Shown one piece after another: positions 48,241-57,746 of a stretch of DNA of 64,000 nt. A program made the position numbers and the translations under genes. Below the pieces are notes generated by a model. It was not told the DNA's origin. It saw only the letters and a program-made list of their open reading frames with translations, and made no database searches. The DNA comes from Paraburkholderia hiiakae. GTDB lineage: Bacteria > Pseudomonadota > Gammaproteobacteria > Burkholderiales > Burkholderiaceae. Location of the stretch: assembly GCF_904848665.1 (NCBI RefSeq), contig NZ_CAJHCQ010000001.1, positions 248,001 through 312,000 on the forward strand, read 5' to 3'. The number at the start of each line of letters is the position of its first letter. Position 1 is the stretch's first letter.

Positions 48241-48980
48241 ATCCAACGCAGCAGCACGGGCAACAGCACCGGCACAACGAAGGCGGTAAACACACCGTTC
48301 AGGCCCATGCCGAGCCCCGAAAATGCGCCCATCTCCTCGCTCACCTGAAACGCGCGCGCAGTACCGATGCCGTGTGACGCGACGCCGATCGCAAACCCAC
48401 GCACCTCTACCTCGCGCACACGAATGAGGTTGAGAATCCAGCGTGCGGTCACCGCGCCAAACACACCCGTCGATATCACGAGCACAGCAGTGAGCGACGG
48501 AATGCCACCGATCTTGTCCGCAACGGCCATGGCGATCGGTGTGGTGACAGACTTCGGCGCGAGCGACGCAATGGTCTGATGCGAAGCGCCGAATAGCTTC
48601 GCGACGCCGACCGCAGACACAATCGCTGTGAGCGAGCCCGCAACAAGGCCGCCGAGCAATGGCAGCGCGCCGCGCTTGAGCTTGTCCCACTGACGATAGA
48701 GCGGTAGTGCGAGCGCGACCGTGGCGGGGCCGAGCAGGAAGTGCACGAATTGGGCGCCTTCGAAATACGTGCGATACGGCGTATCCGTGATCTTGAGCGC
48801 CGTGACGACGAGCGCCACGGCGATGAGCACCGGATTCGCGAGCGGATTGTGCTTCGCGCGCGCGTAGATATTGATGGCGATGAGATAGGCGACGAGCGTG
48901 ACCGTTAAGCCGAGGAGCGGCGTGGCGGCGAGGTAGACCCAGATCGCATCGAGCTTGGTGATGGGCAGGTGGCTGTTCAC
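48237..48980 (-). CDS. lrgB: LrgB family inner-membrane protein
   Basis: 247 residues from a GTG at 48980 that overlaps the lrgA stop codon. Several membrane segments surround the conserved PKSVTTPIAMAVADKIGG and GVASHGIGTARAFQ motifs. LrgAB proteins resemble holin/antiholin systems and in several bacteria transport pyruvate or modulate murein hydrolases. The longer open frame upstream is a shadow of lrgA. Confidence 0.9.
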   Translation of the reverse strand: MNSHLPITKLDAIWVYLAATPLLGLTVTLVAYLIAINIYARAKHNPLANPVLIAVALVVTALKITDTPYRTYFEGAQFVHFLLGPATVALALPLYRQWDKLKRGALPLLGGLVAGSLTAIVSAVGVAKLFGASHQTIASLAPKSVTTPIAMAVADKIGGIPSLTAVLVISTGVFGAVTARWILNLIRVREVEVRGFAIGVASHGIGTARAFQVSEEMGAFSGLGMGLNGVFTAFVVPVLLPVLLRWI

Positions 48981-49348
48981 GATGCGCCCTCCCCGGCCGA
49001 CGTGTTTCGCCGCTGGCGACGCAACAATGCGCGCGTGACAAGCGCAGTCACGGCGATGCCAAGCGTCGTGCTCACGACGAGGCTCGCGATCACGGCGAGC
49101 GCCTCGCCGCGCACAGCCTGCGCGGACACCATGATGCCCACGCCTGCCGGAATGAAGAGCAGCGAAAGATGGCGCAGCAATTCGAGCGCGGTCGGCTCGA
49201 TGGCCTCGGCGGCGGCGGGCCGCATCAGCGCGAAGGCGAACAAGAGCAACATGCCGATCACGGGACCGGGCACGGGCAGCGAGAACACGTAGGACACGCT
49301 CTCGCCGAGACACTGGAAGATCAGGAGGGCGGCAAGGGAACGAAGCAT
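48977..49348 (-). CDS. lrgA: CidA/LrgA family protein
   Basis: 123 residues with four membrane segments and the family motifs PVPGPVIGMLLLF and LLFIPAGVGIMV. It is the small partner of LrgB, with which it overlaps by four bases. The pair lies between polysaccharide genes on the opposite strand and has no obvious link to LPS synthesis. Confidence 0.9.
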   Translation of the reverse strand: MLRSLAALLIFQCLGESVSYVFSLPVPGPVIGMLLLFAFALMRPAAAEAIEPTALELLRHLSLLFIPAGVGIMVSAQAVRGEALAVIASLVVSTTLGIAVTALVTRALLRRQRRNTSAGEGAS

Positions 49349-49703
49349 GGCTGAGGATCGGGCGAGACTGGAAACGTGCGCGGCGCGCGCAGTGTAGCCG
49401 AACGGTGCGCGAGGCGCAGCGAATCGTCATACCAGTGGGCGGCGCGCGCCCTGTGCTCTTACGCAACGGCCTCGCGTGCGCCTGCAACCTACACAGGTTC
49501 CGTTTGCTCCCGATTTTCACCGAGTCCGTGGCAATCACCAACGTAGTGCACAGATTTTTAGGCGCGGTCTCGAGCGAGGAAAATGTATGCGTACAATAGC
49601 GCGTTTCTCGTCATGCTTCGCACCCACAAAGCTGCGTAGTGAGGACGTAACACGGGGATGCAGTGCAAACCAACCCGCCCTTGCAGACAACAGCAGTGTA
49701 GCG
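49349..49703 (+). promoter_or_regulatory. Upstream region of ligase copy 1, shared with copy 2
   Basis: 355 bases without a gene. GTATGCGTACAAT at 49585-49597 recurs at 57647-57659, with similar flanks extending down to the shared start region (AGCGATGCCGACAGCAG). The TACAAT is a plausible -10, but no clear -35 is present. The leaders were evidently duplicated together with the ligase genes. Confidence 0.5.
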
Positions 49704-50984
49704 ATGCCGACAGCAGTTACGATTGATTCCCGACGCTCCGTGCCCGGCGACTGGCTGACCGCGGCCTTCTTGCTCGCCTTTCCCTCTATCGCCATGCTCG
49801 TGCAGGGCGCTGCGAGCGCCGTATCGATTGGCGCGGGTGTTGTTTCACTGGCGGCCCTGTGCTGGCGGCCGGCAGGCGCGTCATATGGCTATGCGCCGCC
49901 CGGGCGCCAAGGACTGGCGTTCTGCATCGCGCTATGTGGCCCCGTTGCCGCGGTGGCGCTCAGCACGCTCTCGCATGGGCATCCTTTGTTCCGGACCTGG
50001 GACTCGCCGTCGCGGTTCCTGCTCGCGATCCCGATCTTCCTCGCCCTGCGGCGCGCGCCGCTGCGGATCTTCGTCTGGGCGGACCTTTCCTTTACGCTGG
50101 GAGCCGTGTCCGCGCTCGCCCTGGCCCTTTTCATGCCGCGCGATTGGGGCGACGGCCGCATCGGCAGCGCGTTCCTGAACCCAATCCATTTTGGTGATCT
50201 CGCGCTCGCGCTCGGCGTTCTGTCGGCGATCGCGCTGAACTGGTGGCGCAAGGATTCGGCGCTCTGGCGCGCGCTGAAGATTGCGGGACTGCTCGCAGGC
50301 CTCGCTGCTTCGCTGTTGTCTGGCGCGCGCGGCGGCTGGGCGGCGATTCCGCTCGTTGCCGTGCTAATCGTGTGGGAACTCGGCCGCAACAAGCCTTTTC
50401 ACTGGAGGGTGCTGATGCCGGTGACGGTTGCGATACTGCTCGGGCTCGTGTACGGGCTCTCGGGGACGGTGCGCGACCGCGTCGACCAAGTGTCGTCCGA
50501 CCTGACGCAATACACACTTGGTCACCGCGATACGTCGGTCGGCATCCGTCTCCAGCTCTATGAGGCAGCTTCCACGTTGATTGCCGAACATCCGGTGCTG
50601 GGCCTTGGTGGCGACGGATTTCGCGACAAGATGACCTCGATGGCGAAGCAAGGTGCGATCACTCCTACTGCGGCGTCGTTCGGCGAGGGCGAAGTGCACA
50701 ACCAGCTGCTCGCCTACATGGCCAACTACGGCCTTGTGGGCGGTCTCGCGCTGCTCGCGATCTACATCGTGCCTGCGGTCTTTTTCGCAGCGAAACTGAA
50801 GTCCACATCCAGGACGGCACGGCGTACGGCGCTCATGGGCCTGTCCTTCGTCCTGATGTTTTTCGTCTTCGGGCTGACGGTCGAGACTTTCGATCTGAAG
50901 AGCACTGTGTCTTTCTACGCGACCATGCTGGCCGTGCTGGCGGCGATTGCACAGCGCACCGATATCAAATCCGAGCCTTTCTAG
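49704..50984 (+). CDS. waaL: O-antigen ligase / Wzy-like membrane protein, copy 1
   Basis: 426 residues with about ten to twelve membrane segments. A large periplasmic loop carries RLQLYEAASTLIAEHPVLG and GEGEVHNQLLAYMANYG, whose HN-x2-L motif is typical of the Wzy_C/WaaL superfamily. It should join O antigen to lipid A-core or polymerise repeat units. The ATG at 49704 is shared with the paralogue at 57747. The two proteins are roughly 85% identical by eye. Confidence 0.85.
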   Translation: MPTAVTIDSRRSVPGDWLTAAFLLAFPSIAMLVQGAASAVSIGAGVVSLAALCWRPAGASYGYAPPGRQGLAFCIALCGPVAAVALSTLSHGHPLFRTWDSPSRFLLAIPIFLALRRAPLRIFVWADLSFTLGAVSALALALFMPRDWGDGRIGSAFLNPIHFGDLALALGVLSAIALNWWRKDSALWRALKIAGLLAGLAASLLSGARGGWAAIPLVAVLIVWELGRNKPFHWRVLMPVTVAILLGLVYGLSGTVRDRVDQVSSDLTQYTLGHRDTSVGIRLQLYEAASTLIAEHPVLGLGGDGFRDKMTSMAKQGAITPTAASFGEGEVHNQLLAYMANYGLVGGLALLAIYIVPAVFFAAKLKSTSRTARRTALMGLSFVLMFFVFGLTVETFDLKSTVSFYATMLAVLAAIAQRTDIKSEPF

Positions 50985-51038
50985 CGCGGCTTCATGGATC
51001 GCTGACGGCTGGGCGCGTCTCTACGCCCGTCGGCTAAA

Positions 51039-52277
51039 ATGTGCGCCCCGGCCCCTGCCGCCATTGCCTCCCAACGACGCCCCGCTTTCGTGAACCCCTC
51101 GCCTGCCCCGACCGCTGCCGCCGCGAGCGCGCCCCAGTCCGCCGCGCGCCGGCATCCACTGCATGTCGCCCTTGTCTGCAACACGGCCTGGGCGATCTAT
51201 ACGTATCGGCGCGGCCTTTTGCGTGCGCTCGCTGAGGCGGGCGCGCAAGTCACCGTGATCGCGCCGCGCGACCGCACCTTCGAACCGCTCGTCGCCATGG
51301 GCTGCCGCTGCGTCGAACTGCCGGTGGCCTCGAAGGGAACGAACCCGCTCGACGACCTGCGTACGCTCCTCGCGCTCTATCGCCACTATCGCGCGCTCAA
51401 GCCGGACGTCGTGTTCCACTACACGATCAAGCCGAATATCTACGGATCGATTGCCGCCTGGCTCGCACGCACGCCCTCGGTGGCGGTCACCACAGGCCTT
51501 GGGTACGTTTTCATCCAGAAGAGCCGCGCTGCGCAGGTCGCCAAGCGTTTGTATCGCTTTGCGTTCCGCTTCCCGCGCGAAGTGTGGTTCCTCAATCGCG
51601 ACGATGAAGCCGCTTTCAAAGATGGCAATCTCCTCGCGCATCCCGAACGCGCGAGGCTGTTGCACGGTGAAGGCGTCGATCTCGAAGATTTCCCTCTCAC
51701 GCCGCTGCCCGAGCTCGCGGAGTTTGCCTTCGTTCTGATTGGCCGGCTGCTCTGGGACAAAGGCGTGGGCGAGTACGTCGAGGCCGCGCGCACGCTGCGC
51801 GCGCGCTATCCTCACGCGCGCTTCAGGTTGCTTGGCCCGGTGGGCGTGGACAATCCGAGCGCGATCTCGCGCGAAGAAGTGGCGATGTGGGAGCGCGAAG
51901 GCGTGATCGAATATCTGGGCGAAACGGCCGATGTGCGCCCGTTTATTGCCGATGCGGACTGCGTCGTGCTGCCCTCGTACCGTGAAGGCGTGCCGCGCAC
52001 GCTGATGGAAGCGAGCGCGATGGGCCGCCCGATCGTGGCCACTAACGTGCCCGGCTGCCGCGAAGTGGTTGCCGACGGCGTGAACGGCCTGCTGTGCGAA
52101 GCGCGCGACGCCGCCTCGCTAGCCGCTGGCCTCGCGCGCATGCTGGATCTCGACGGGCCGGCGCGCGCCGCCATGGCGGCACGCGGCCGGAAAAAAATCG
52201 AGAAAGAATTCGATGAGCGCGTTGTGGTACAACGCTACCGGGAACTGATCCGGGAAATTACCGGGTCGACTTTTTGA
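51039..52277 (+). CDS. Family 4 glycosyltransferase (PglA-like)
   Basis: 412 residues. The GT-B N-lobe includes LHVALVCNTAWAIYTYRRGL and VFHYTIKPNIYGSIAAWLA; the C-lobe has FVLIGRLLWDKGVGEYVEAA and the donor-binding LPSYREGVPRTLMEASAMG. These resemble PglA-type transferases that add N-acetylhexosamine. About 40 Ala/Pro-rich residues precede the domain, so a GTG at 51090 is a possible start; the upstream GGCTAAAAT may even be a -10 rather than coding context. It is followed 31 bases later by galE. Confidence 0.88.
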   Translation: MCAPAPAAIASQRRPAFVNPSPAPTAAAASAPQSAARRHPLHVALVCNTAWAIYTYRRGLLRALAEAGAQVTVIAPRDRTFEPLVAMGCRCVELPVASKGTNPLDDLRTLLALYRHYRALKPDVVFHYTIKPNIYGSIAAWLARTPSVAVTTGLGYVFIQKSRAAQVAKRLYRFAFRFPREVWFLNRDDEAAFKDGNLLAHPERARLLHGEGVDLEDFPLTPLPELAEFAFVLIGRLLWDKGVGEYVEAARTLRARYPHARFRLLGPVGVDNPSAISREEVAMWEREGVIEYLGETADVRPFIADADCVVLPSYREGVPRTLMEASAMGRPIVATNVPGCREVVADGVNGLLCEARDAASLAAGLARMLDLDGPARAAMAARGRKKIEKEFDERVVVQRYRELIREITGSTF

Positions 52278-52308
52278 TCGAGTCTGGATTTCACGGGAAC
52301 GAACACGC

Positions 52309-53340
52309 ATGACTGCGACGAACTCAAAGGGCACCATCCTCGTCACTGGCGGCGCCGGCTACATTGGCTCGCATACCTGCGTCGAGTTGCTCAATGGCGG
52401 CTATGACGTGGTCGCCGTCGACAATCTCGTGAACAGCAGCAGCGAATCGCTCAAGCAAGTCGAGCAGATCACAGGCAAGCCCGTGGCGTTTTACGAAACC
52501 GACGTGCGCGACGCCGCTGCCCTCTCGCGCGTTTTCGAAGCGCACCGCATCACCGGAGTGATCCATTTCGCGGCGCTCAAGGCCGTGGGCGAATCGGTGG
52601 CGAAGCCCATCGAGTATTACCGCAACAATGTTGACGGGCTGCTAGTGGTGCTCGACGTGATGCGCCAGCACGATGTGAAGCAGTTCGTGTTCAGCTCTTC
52701 GGCTACGGTGTACGGCATGCCCGAACGCTCGCCGATCGACGAATCGTTTCCGCTCTCGGCTACGAATCCCTACGGGCAGTCGAAGCTCATCGCTGAGCAG
52801 ATCCTGCGCGACGTCACGATCTCGGACCCGGAGTGGCGCATTGCCGTGCTGCGCTATTTCAATCCGGTGGGCGCGCATGAAAGCGGGCTGATCGGCGAGG
52901 ATCCGGCGGGCATTCCAAACAACCTCATGCCTTATGTCGCGCAAGTGGCGGTGGGCAAACTCGAAAAGCTACGCGTGTTCGGTGGTGATTACCCGACCCC
53001 GGACGGCACGGGTGTGCGCGACTACATTCACGTGGTCGATCTCGCGAAAGGCCACCTCAAGGCGCTCGATGCGCTTGCTTCGCGTGGTGAAGGCTTTGTC
53101 GTGAATCTCGGTACCGGCCGCGGCTACAGCGTGCTGGAAGTCGTGAAGGCGTTCGAACAGGCGTCAGGCAAGCCGGTGCCCTATGAGATCGTGGCGCGGC
53201 GGCCGGGCGACATAGCCGAATGCTATGCGAATCCGGTTGCAGCGGAAACGCTCATCGGCTGGAAGGCGGAGTTTGGGATCGAGCGCATGTGCGTGGATCA
53301 CTGGCGCTGGCAGGAGAAGAATCCGCGGGGTTTTAAGTAA
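52309..53340 (+). CDS. galE: UDP-glucose 4-epimerase
   Basis: 343 residues. The NAD-binding TGGAGYIGSH (13-22), SSSATVYG with the catalytic Ser/Thr, and NPYGQSK with the Tyr-x3-Lys pair are present, as is the NPVGAH region. It interconverts UDP-glucose and UDP-galactose, and in some relatives the N-acetyl forms, feeding the adjacent glycosyltransferases. It is in the same direction as, and close to, the GT4 gene. Confidence 0.93.
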   Translation: MTATNSKGTILVTGGAGYIGSHTCVELLNGGYDVVAVDNLVNSSSESLKQVEQITGKPVAFYETDVRDAAALSRVFEAHRITGVIHFAALKAVGESVAKPIEYYRNNVDGLLVVLDVMRQHDVKQFVFSSSATVYGMPERSPIDESFPLSATNPYGQSKLIAEQILRDVTISDPEWRIAVLRYFNPVGAHESGLIGEDPAGIPNNLMPYVAQVAVGKLEKLRVFGGDYPTPDGTGVRDYIHVVDLAKGHLKALDALASRGEGFVVNLGTGRGYSVLEVVKAFEQASGKPVPYEIVARRPGDIAECYANPVAAETLIGWKAEFGIERMCVDHWRWQEKNPRGFK

Positions 53341-53910
53341 GAGGGGGCGTGGTTCCTCAAGGCGGCGTCCTCTCTTCGCAGCAGGTAACGGCCCACCATC
53401 GCCAGCGTCCCGCATCGTGCACGCAAGAAAATGAGAGTCGGCGCGCCACGATTGACCCGCTGTTGAGTAGTAAACATCGGCCAGCGGTGAATGCGCTCAA
53501 CGTGGGTGCACACTGCATGCGGGCCTACAGTTCCATCCCGGCGAGAGCTTCTGCGTAAGCAAATTGTGCATCTGGATGACCAGCCGGTTGACTCTCGCGT
53601 CGGGTGTCCCCGTCTTAGACGGCCAGTGTTGACTCTAGCGCGGGCATAAGGCCTTCCGTAACGGGCGCCGTTCGCCCCGAAAATAGTGGAATCGGCGGCA
53701 GTATGGACCTCGCCGAAGCTCGGCACGCCGCACATTCTGCTCACCTGGTTTTGCAAATAGAGAAATCGCCCGAGGACGGTTAGTAGCCGCGCCACGCTCT
53801 CAGTCACCGCGCATTCGGGAACGGGAAGTTACGGTGTCTAACTATTTCTTTCCTGGCTGTTAGAATCGTCGCCTCGGCATCAACCTATCAACGGGGACGC
53901 AGGAGCGAAG
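53341..53910. other. Non-coding or decayed region between galE and the FkbM gene
   Basis: 570 bases with no supported gene. Minus-strand frame 53298-53807 is open but has an Arg/Cys/Thr-rich composition unlike neighbouring proteins and no recognisable motif. Base composition is lower in GC than galE. It may be debris of a lost polysaccharide gene or insertion element. Confidence 0.4.
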
Positions 53911-54924
53911 ATGGAACGCAATATCCGCATTGCCGGCAGAAATTGGCCAATTAATGGCGACGACAAGTATGCAGAGGGCATGAGCGACGAATTCGAACCG
54001 GATCTAATCTCACTGCTTGCGGTGATGTGCGATGGCGGTGCGCAGGCACTGGATATTGGCGCCAACATCGGCTGCACGGCACTCGCGTTGTCGCAGATCG
54101 TAGGCGATGGCAAGGTGGTAGCCGTCGAGCCTGTGCCACGCACCTTTGCACTTCTCACAAAGAATGTTGGTGCCGTCGCGAATATCACGCGTCAGAATTT
54201 TGCATTTGGCAGTCAGGCGGGAACACTCCCCATGCAAGGCAGCGAGACGAACCTCTCTGGTGCCTTCATCGCGAACGAGTTTCATACAGGGCGTGCGGGG
54301 CACTTTACGGTCGATGTCGCCGTGCGAACGGTTGACGAGGCCTTTTCTTCCTTGGGGCTCGAAAAGGTCGATTTCATGAAAATCGACGTTGAAGGTTTCG
54401 AGCTCGACGTACTCGAAGGGGCGACCGAGACGCTTCGTAAATGCAAACCTCGCGTCGTACTGGAGATGAATCATTTTTGTTTGAACCAGTTCAGACGCAT
54501 AACGCTGCCGGAGTTTCGCGAGCGCCTGCTGAAAATCTTCCCGTACGCATACGCGATCGACGGATCCGAATACCTGGATTTTACCGACGAAAATGAAGCG
54601 TACGGCGTGACCTACGAGCATCTCACGAGCATGAGATTTGCCAATATCGTCGCGGGTTTCGATAAATCAGATCTGCTCACCCGGCTAAGCAGTCTCAATC
54701 GAACGCGCCATCTTCTTCGCACGGCAGACGTTGACGCGCAGTACTTAGCCAATCTCACGCGGGAGAAGGAAGACCTGCAACGGCAAGTCGATATGCTGCG
54801 CGAACAACTTGCGCAAGGCAGCGAGCGTCTTACGGCTGTAGAAAGTCACAATCGGGCTATTCTTGATTCATCAAGTTGGCGCATTACAAGGCCGATACGG
54901 GCGATCAAGAGGATGCTCTCGTAG
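53911..54924 (+). CDS. FkbM-family methyltransferase with C-terminal coiled coil
   Basis: 337 residues. SAM-binding ALDIGANIGCTALALS is followed by VDFMKIDVEGFELDVLEGA, the FkbM signature. After residue 270 the protein turns into a Glu/Gln/Leu coiled coil and ends with SSSWRITRPIRAIKRML, a tail common on O-antigen glycosyltransferases and methyltransferases. It probably O-methylates a sugar of the surface polysaccharide. It is AT-richer than flanking core genes and bordered by unassigned sequence on both sides, suggesting separate acquisition. Confidence 0.85.
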   Translation: MERNIRIAGRNWPINGDDKYAEGMSDEFEPDLISLLAVMCDGGAQALDIGANIGCTALALSQIVGDGKVVAVEPVPRTFALLTKNVGAVANITRQNFAFGSQAGTLPMQGSETNLSGAFIANEFHTGRAGHFTVDVAVRTVDEAFSSLGLEKVDFMKIDVEGFELDVLEGATETLRKCKPRVVLEMNHFCLNQFRRITLPEFRERLLKIFPYAYAIDGSEYLDFTDENEAYGVTYEHLTSMRFANIVAGFDKSDLLTRLSSLNRTRHLLRTADVDAQYLANLTREKEDLQRQVDMLREQLAQGSERLTAVESHNRAILDSSSWRITRPIRAIKRMLS

Positions 54925-55169
54925 CCCGCGCGCGCTCTTGACGGCAGATGCCGCGTCCTCATAAGTCGCCGATGGCGGGAAAATGTTTCCCGCCATTTTT
55001 TCGAAGCCCCCAACAATACGCAGGCTGCAGCGAGATCGATGTGACGTCGGTCGGCTCCACGACCAGGTCGGGTGCATGTCGATGCGGATCAACCCATCCG
55101 TGCTGTCGCTCTGTCGCCCCCTGACGTGCCATCTTCCGTAGTGGCATCGCCCCTGTTTGTCTCTGCAAT

Positions 55170-56069
55170 TCAGATGCGATCACCGTCTGACAACAACCAC
55201 TGCAGCGTTTCGTCGAGAGTCGGCGCGTCGAACTGACCAATGGCGCTCATCAGCTTCCTGTTATCCCCGCATTGCGATTTCACCTCGTGCGGACGCACAA
55301 AGTTGGGATTGGTCCGTGCCTCGATATCGTGGCCGGTGATCGTGGACATCGTCTGCAGCACGTGCGTGAGCGTGACCGCATGGCCCGAGCACACGTTGAA
55401 TACTTCGCCGACTGGCGCCTTTTCTAGCAGACGGCAATATACGTCGGCCACCCAGCGCACGTCGGAGAAGTCGCGAGCCACATCGCGATTGCCCAGTTCG
55501 ATGACCGGCGCGCGCCGACGGAAATGATCCGCCATTTTCGCAACAAGAAAACTCAGCGATTGGCCAACGCCGATGTAGTTGAACGGCCGCACCGTGATGA
55601 TCGGCAAGCGGTCTGTCCAGAGCTGCGCCATGTACTCAAGCGCGACCTTGCTTACAGCGTAGTCATTCGCGGGATGATACGGCGCCGTTTCGGGAATCGG
55701 CAGGCCTAGCGGGCCCGCGCCGTAAATGTTCGCACTGCTTGCGAGCAGCACCGCCGTGGGCTTCTTTTCGCCCGCTGCGAGCGCCTCGAGCAGATTTCGA
55801 GATCCCGCGACGTTGGTTGCGTAAATTTCGCCCGGATTCCCATGCCCGACGAACGAGATGGCGGCCAGATGCACAACCCAGTCGGCTCGCGCACGCGCCA
55901 CCACCTCCGCGAGCCCTGCACGGTCCTGCAAGTCACACGCGTATACGTCGGGGGCGGGCACATCACAGCGTCGCACGAGACTCGAAACCTCATGGCCGCG
56001 AGCCCGCAATGCTTCAGCAACATAACGCCCCGTGAAGCCCTCGGCTCCTGTAATCAGCACTGAAGCCAT
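55170..56069 (-). CDS. rmd: GDP-6-deoxy-4-keto-mannose reductase (GDP-D-rhamnose forming)
   Basis: 299 residues from the ATG at 56069, sharing one base with the gmd stop (TAATG). The extended-SDR motif TGAEGFTGRY (7-16), SSANIYG and Tyr137-x3-Lys141 are present. Directly downstream of gmd, this reductase most likely makes GDP-D-rhamnose, as Rmd does in Pseudomonas; GDP-fucose synthase (Fcl) is less likely because the protein lacks its epimerase residues as far as can be judged. Confidence 0.85.
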   Translation of the reverse strand: MASVLITGAEGFTGRYVAEALRARGHEVSSLVRRCDVPAPDVYACDLQDRAGLAEVVARARADWVVHLAAISFVGHGNPGEIYATNVAGSRNLLEALAAGEKKPTAVLLASSANIYGAGPLGLPIPETAPYHPANDYAVSKVALEYMAQLWTDRLPIITVRPFNYIGVGQSLSFLVAKMADHFRRRAPVIELGNRDVARDFSDVRWVADVYCRLLEKAPVGEVFNVCSGHAVTLTHVLQTMSTITGHDIEARTNPNFVRPHEVKSQCGDNRKLMSAIGQFDAPTLDETLQWLLSDGDRI

Positions 56070-57103
56070 TAGACCGACGTCTCCTTCTTGTTGCGCGCAA
56101 CGTCCGCTTCGATCATCATCCGGCATAGTGTTTCAAGTGACGTTTTCGGCGCCCAGCCGAGCTCTTCGCGGGCCTTCTGTGCATCCCCGATGAGCAGATC
56201 GACCTCGGCCGGACGGTAGAACCTGGGATTCACGCGTACGATCGTCTTGCCACTTCTGGAATCACGCCCGATTTCGTTCTCTGCGCTGCCTTGCCATTCG
56301 ATGTCGATGCCAAGACACTTTGCCGCCGCGTTGGCAAAATTACGCACGGTCTCCGTGCGGTTCGTTGCAAGCACATAGGTATCGGGGCGCTCGGCCTGCA
56401 ACATGCGCCACATGCCGTCCACGTATTCCTTCGCGTAACCCCAGTCCCGCTGCGCGTCGAGGTTTCCGAGCTCGAGCACGTCGAGCTGGCCCAGGCTGAT
56501 CTTCGCAAGCGAGTCAGTAATCTTGCGCGTGACGAATTCGCGGCCGCGCAGCGGCGACTCGTGATTGAAGAGAACGCCGCTGGACGCAAACATGTCGTAG
56601 CTTTCGCGATAGTTCACCGTGATCCAGTGCGCGTAGAGCTTGGCGACACCGTACGGGCTGCGCGGATAGAACGGCGTGGACTCCTTCTGAGGGATAGCCT
56701 GCACCTTGCCGAACATCTCTGAAGTGCTGGCTTGATAGAAGCGCGCCTTCGGATTGATAATACGCAGCGCCTCGAGGAGATTCAGAGCGCCGACGCCGGT
56801 CACCTGCGCGGTAAGCGCCGGCTGCTCGAAAGACACGCCCACAAAGCTCTGGGCGGCGAGGTTGTAGACCTCGTCGGGCTGAGCACGCTCCATCAAGCGA
56901 ATACAGCTGCCCGCATCCAGCAGGTCGTGCTCGACGAGACGCAAATTCTGGTGGCCGGCGACGCCGAGCTCTTCCAGGCGCCAAAAGTTTACGGAACTCG
57001 TCCGGCGGTAGGTGCCGTAGACGATATAGCCTTTTTCAAGGAGCTGCTGCGCAAGGTATGCGCCGTCCTGACCGGTAATGCCAGTAATGATTGCCGATTT
57101 CAC
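56069..57103 (-). CDS. gmd: GDP-mannose 4,6-dehydratase
   Basis: 344 residues from a GTG at 57103, preceded by GAGGGGAAG at good spacing. [13 protein letters not shown] (7-19), the catalytic STSEMFG (Thr127-Glu129 region) and Tyr151-x3-Lys155, and [11 protein letters not shown] are all typical. It converts GDP-D-mannose to the 4-keto-6-deoxy intermediate reduced by the next gene. Together they predict D-rhamnose, or a derivative such as an O-methyl rhamnose, in the surface polysaccharide. Confidence 0.95.
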   Translation of the reverse strand: MKSAIITGITGQDGAYLAQQLLEKGYIVYGTYRRTSSVNFWRLEELGVAGHQNLRLVEHDLLDAGSCIRLMERAQPDEVYNLAAQSFVGVSFEQPALTAQVTGVGALNLLEALRIINPKARFYQASTSEMFGKVQAIPQKESTPFYPRSPYGVAKLYAHWITVNYRESYDMFASSGVLFNHESPLRGREFVTRKITDSLAKISLGQLDVLELGNLDAQRDWGYAKEYVDGMWRMLQAERPDTYVLATNRTETVRNFANAAAKCLGIDIEWQGSAENEIGRDSRSGKTIVRVNPRFYRPAEVDLLIGDAQKAREELGWAPKTSLETLCRMMIEADVARNKKETSV

Positions 57104-57746
57104 AATGTTCTTCCCCTCAAGAATATGAATGATGCCATGGGGAGACTTTTCGCGAGCCGTATCGAAACATTCACTGGTTTGAGATACCGATTACGGTCGC
57201 ACAACTTGGCTGTGCCTTTCACGCGCTCGGCGCACGCCGGGTGTCTTTTTGGTCCAAGGCCGAAACTTGCCGATACGAAGGGACTTCGTATTTGCTGCAT
57301 TAGAGCCTGCGCGCGCCATCGCGATCCTTGGGTTGCTCGCCGACGCGGACGGGCAGATCCTGGAGCGCAAGCATGGCTATGTCAAGGTGAGCGATACATT
57401 GGTCCGAACGGTAATTCAGGAGGTCCGGTTATGGAAACTGCCGGCCATCCGGAAGTTCGCGAACCTCCCACGCTCAAACGACACCGTCCACGATCAGCCG
57501 CAATAATCGAATCGACCCCGTTTCTTCAAGCGCGCCGACCCATGACTGCCCGGTCCAGGTCTTCATGCACGGGGATTGTTGCTGCCAGCGGATGATCGGC
57601 CCGGGAGCGAGTCTAATTTCTCCGCAAGTTTCGAGCGCGAAAACAGGTATGCGTACAATGGAGGATTTCCCGTCATGCTTCACACCCGTCATGCTGCGGA
57701 GTGAGGACATACTGAGCAACCTCCCTAATTGAAAAGCAGTCCAGCG
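57104..57746. other. Region between gmd and ligase copy 2, with a possible gene fragment
   Basis: 643 bases. A plus-strand frame at 57249-57506 (85 codons, TTG start) has ordinary codon use in its middle (ILGLLADADGQILERKHGYV) but matches no family I recognise and lacks a ribosome site; it looks like a gene fragment. From about 57600 the sequence resembles the leader of ligase copy 1, including GTATGCGTACAAT at 57647-57659. Confidence 0.45.

Noticed and set aside
53298..53807. 169-residue minus-strand open frame next to galE
   Set aside because: It overlaps the end of galE, lacks a ribosome site and has no recognisable motif.
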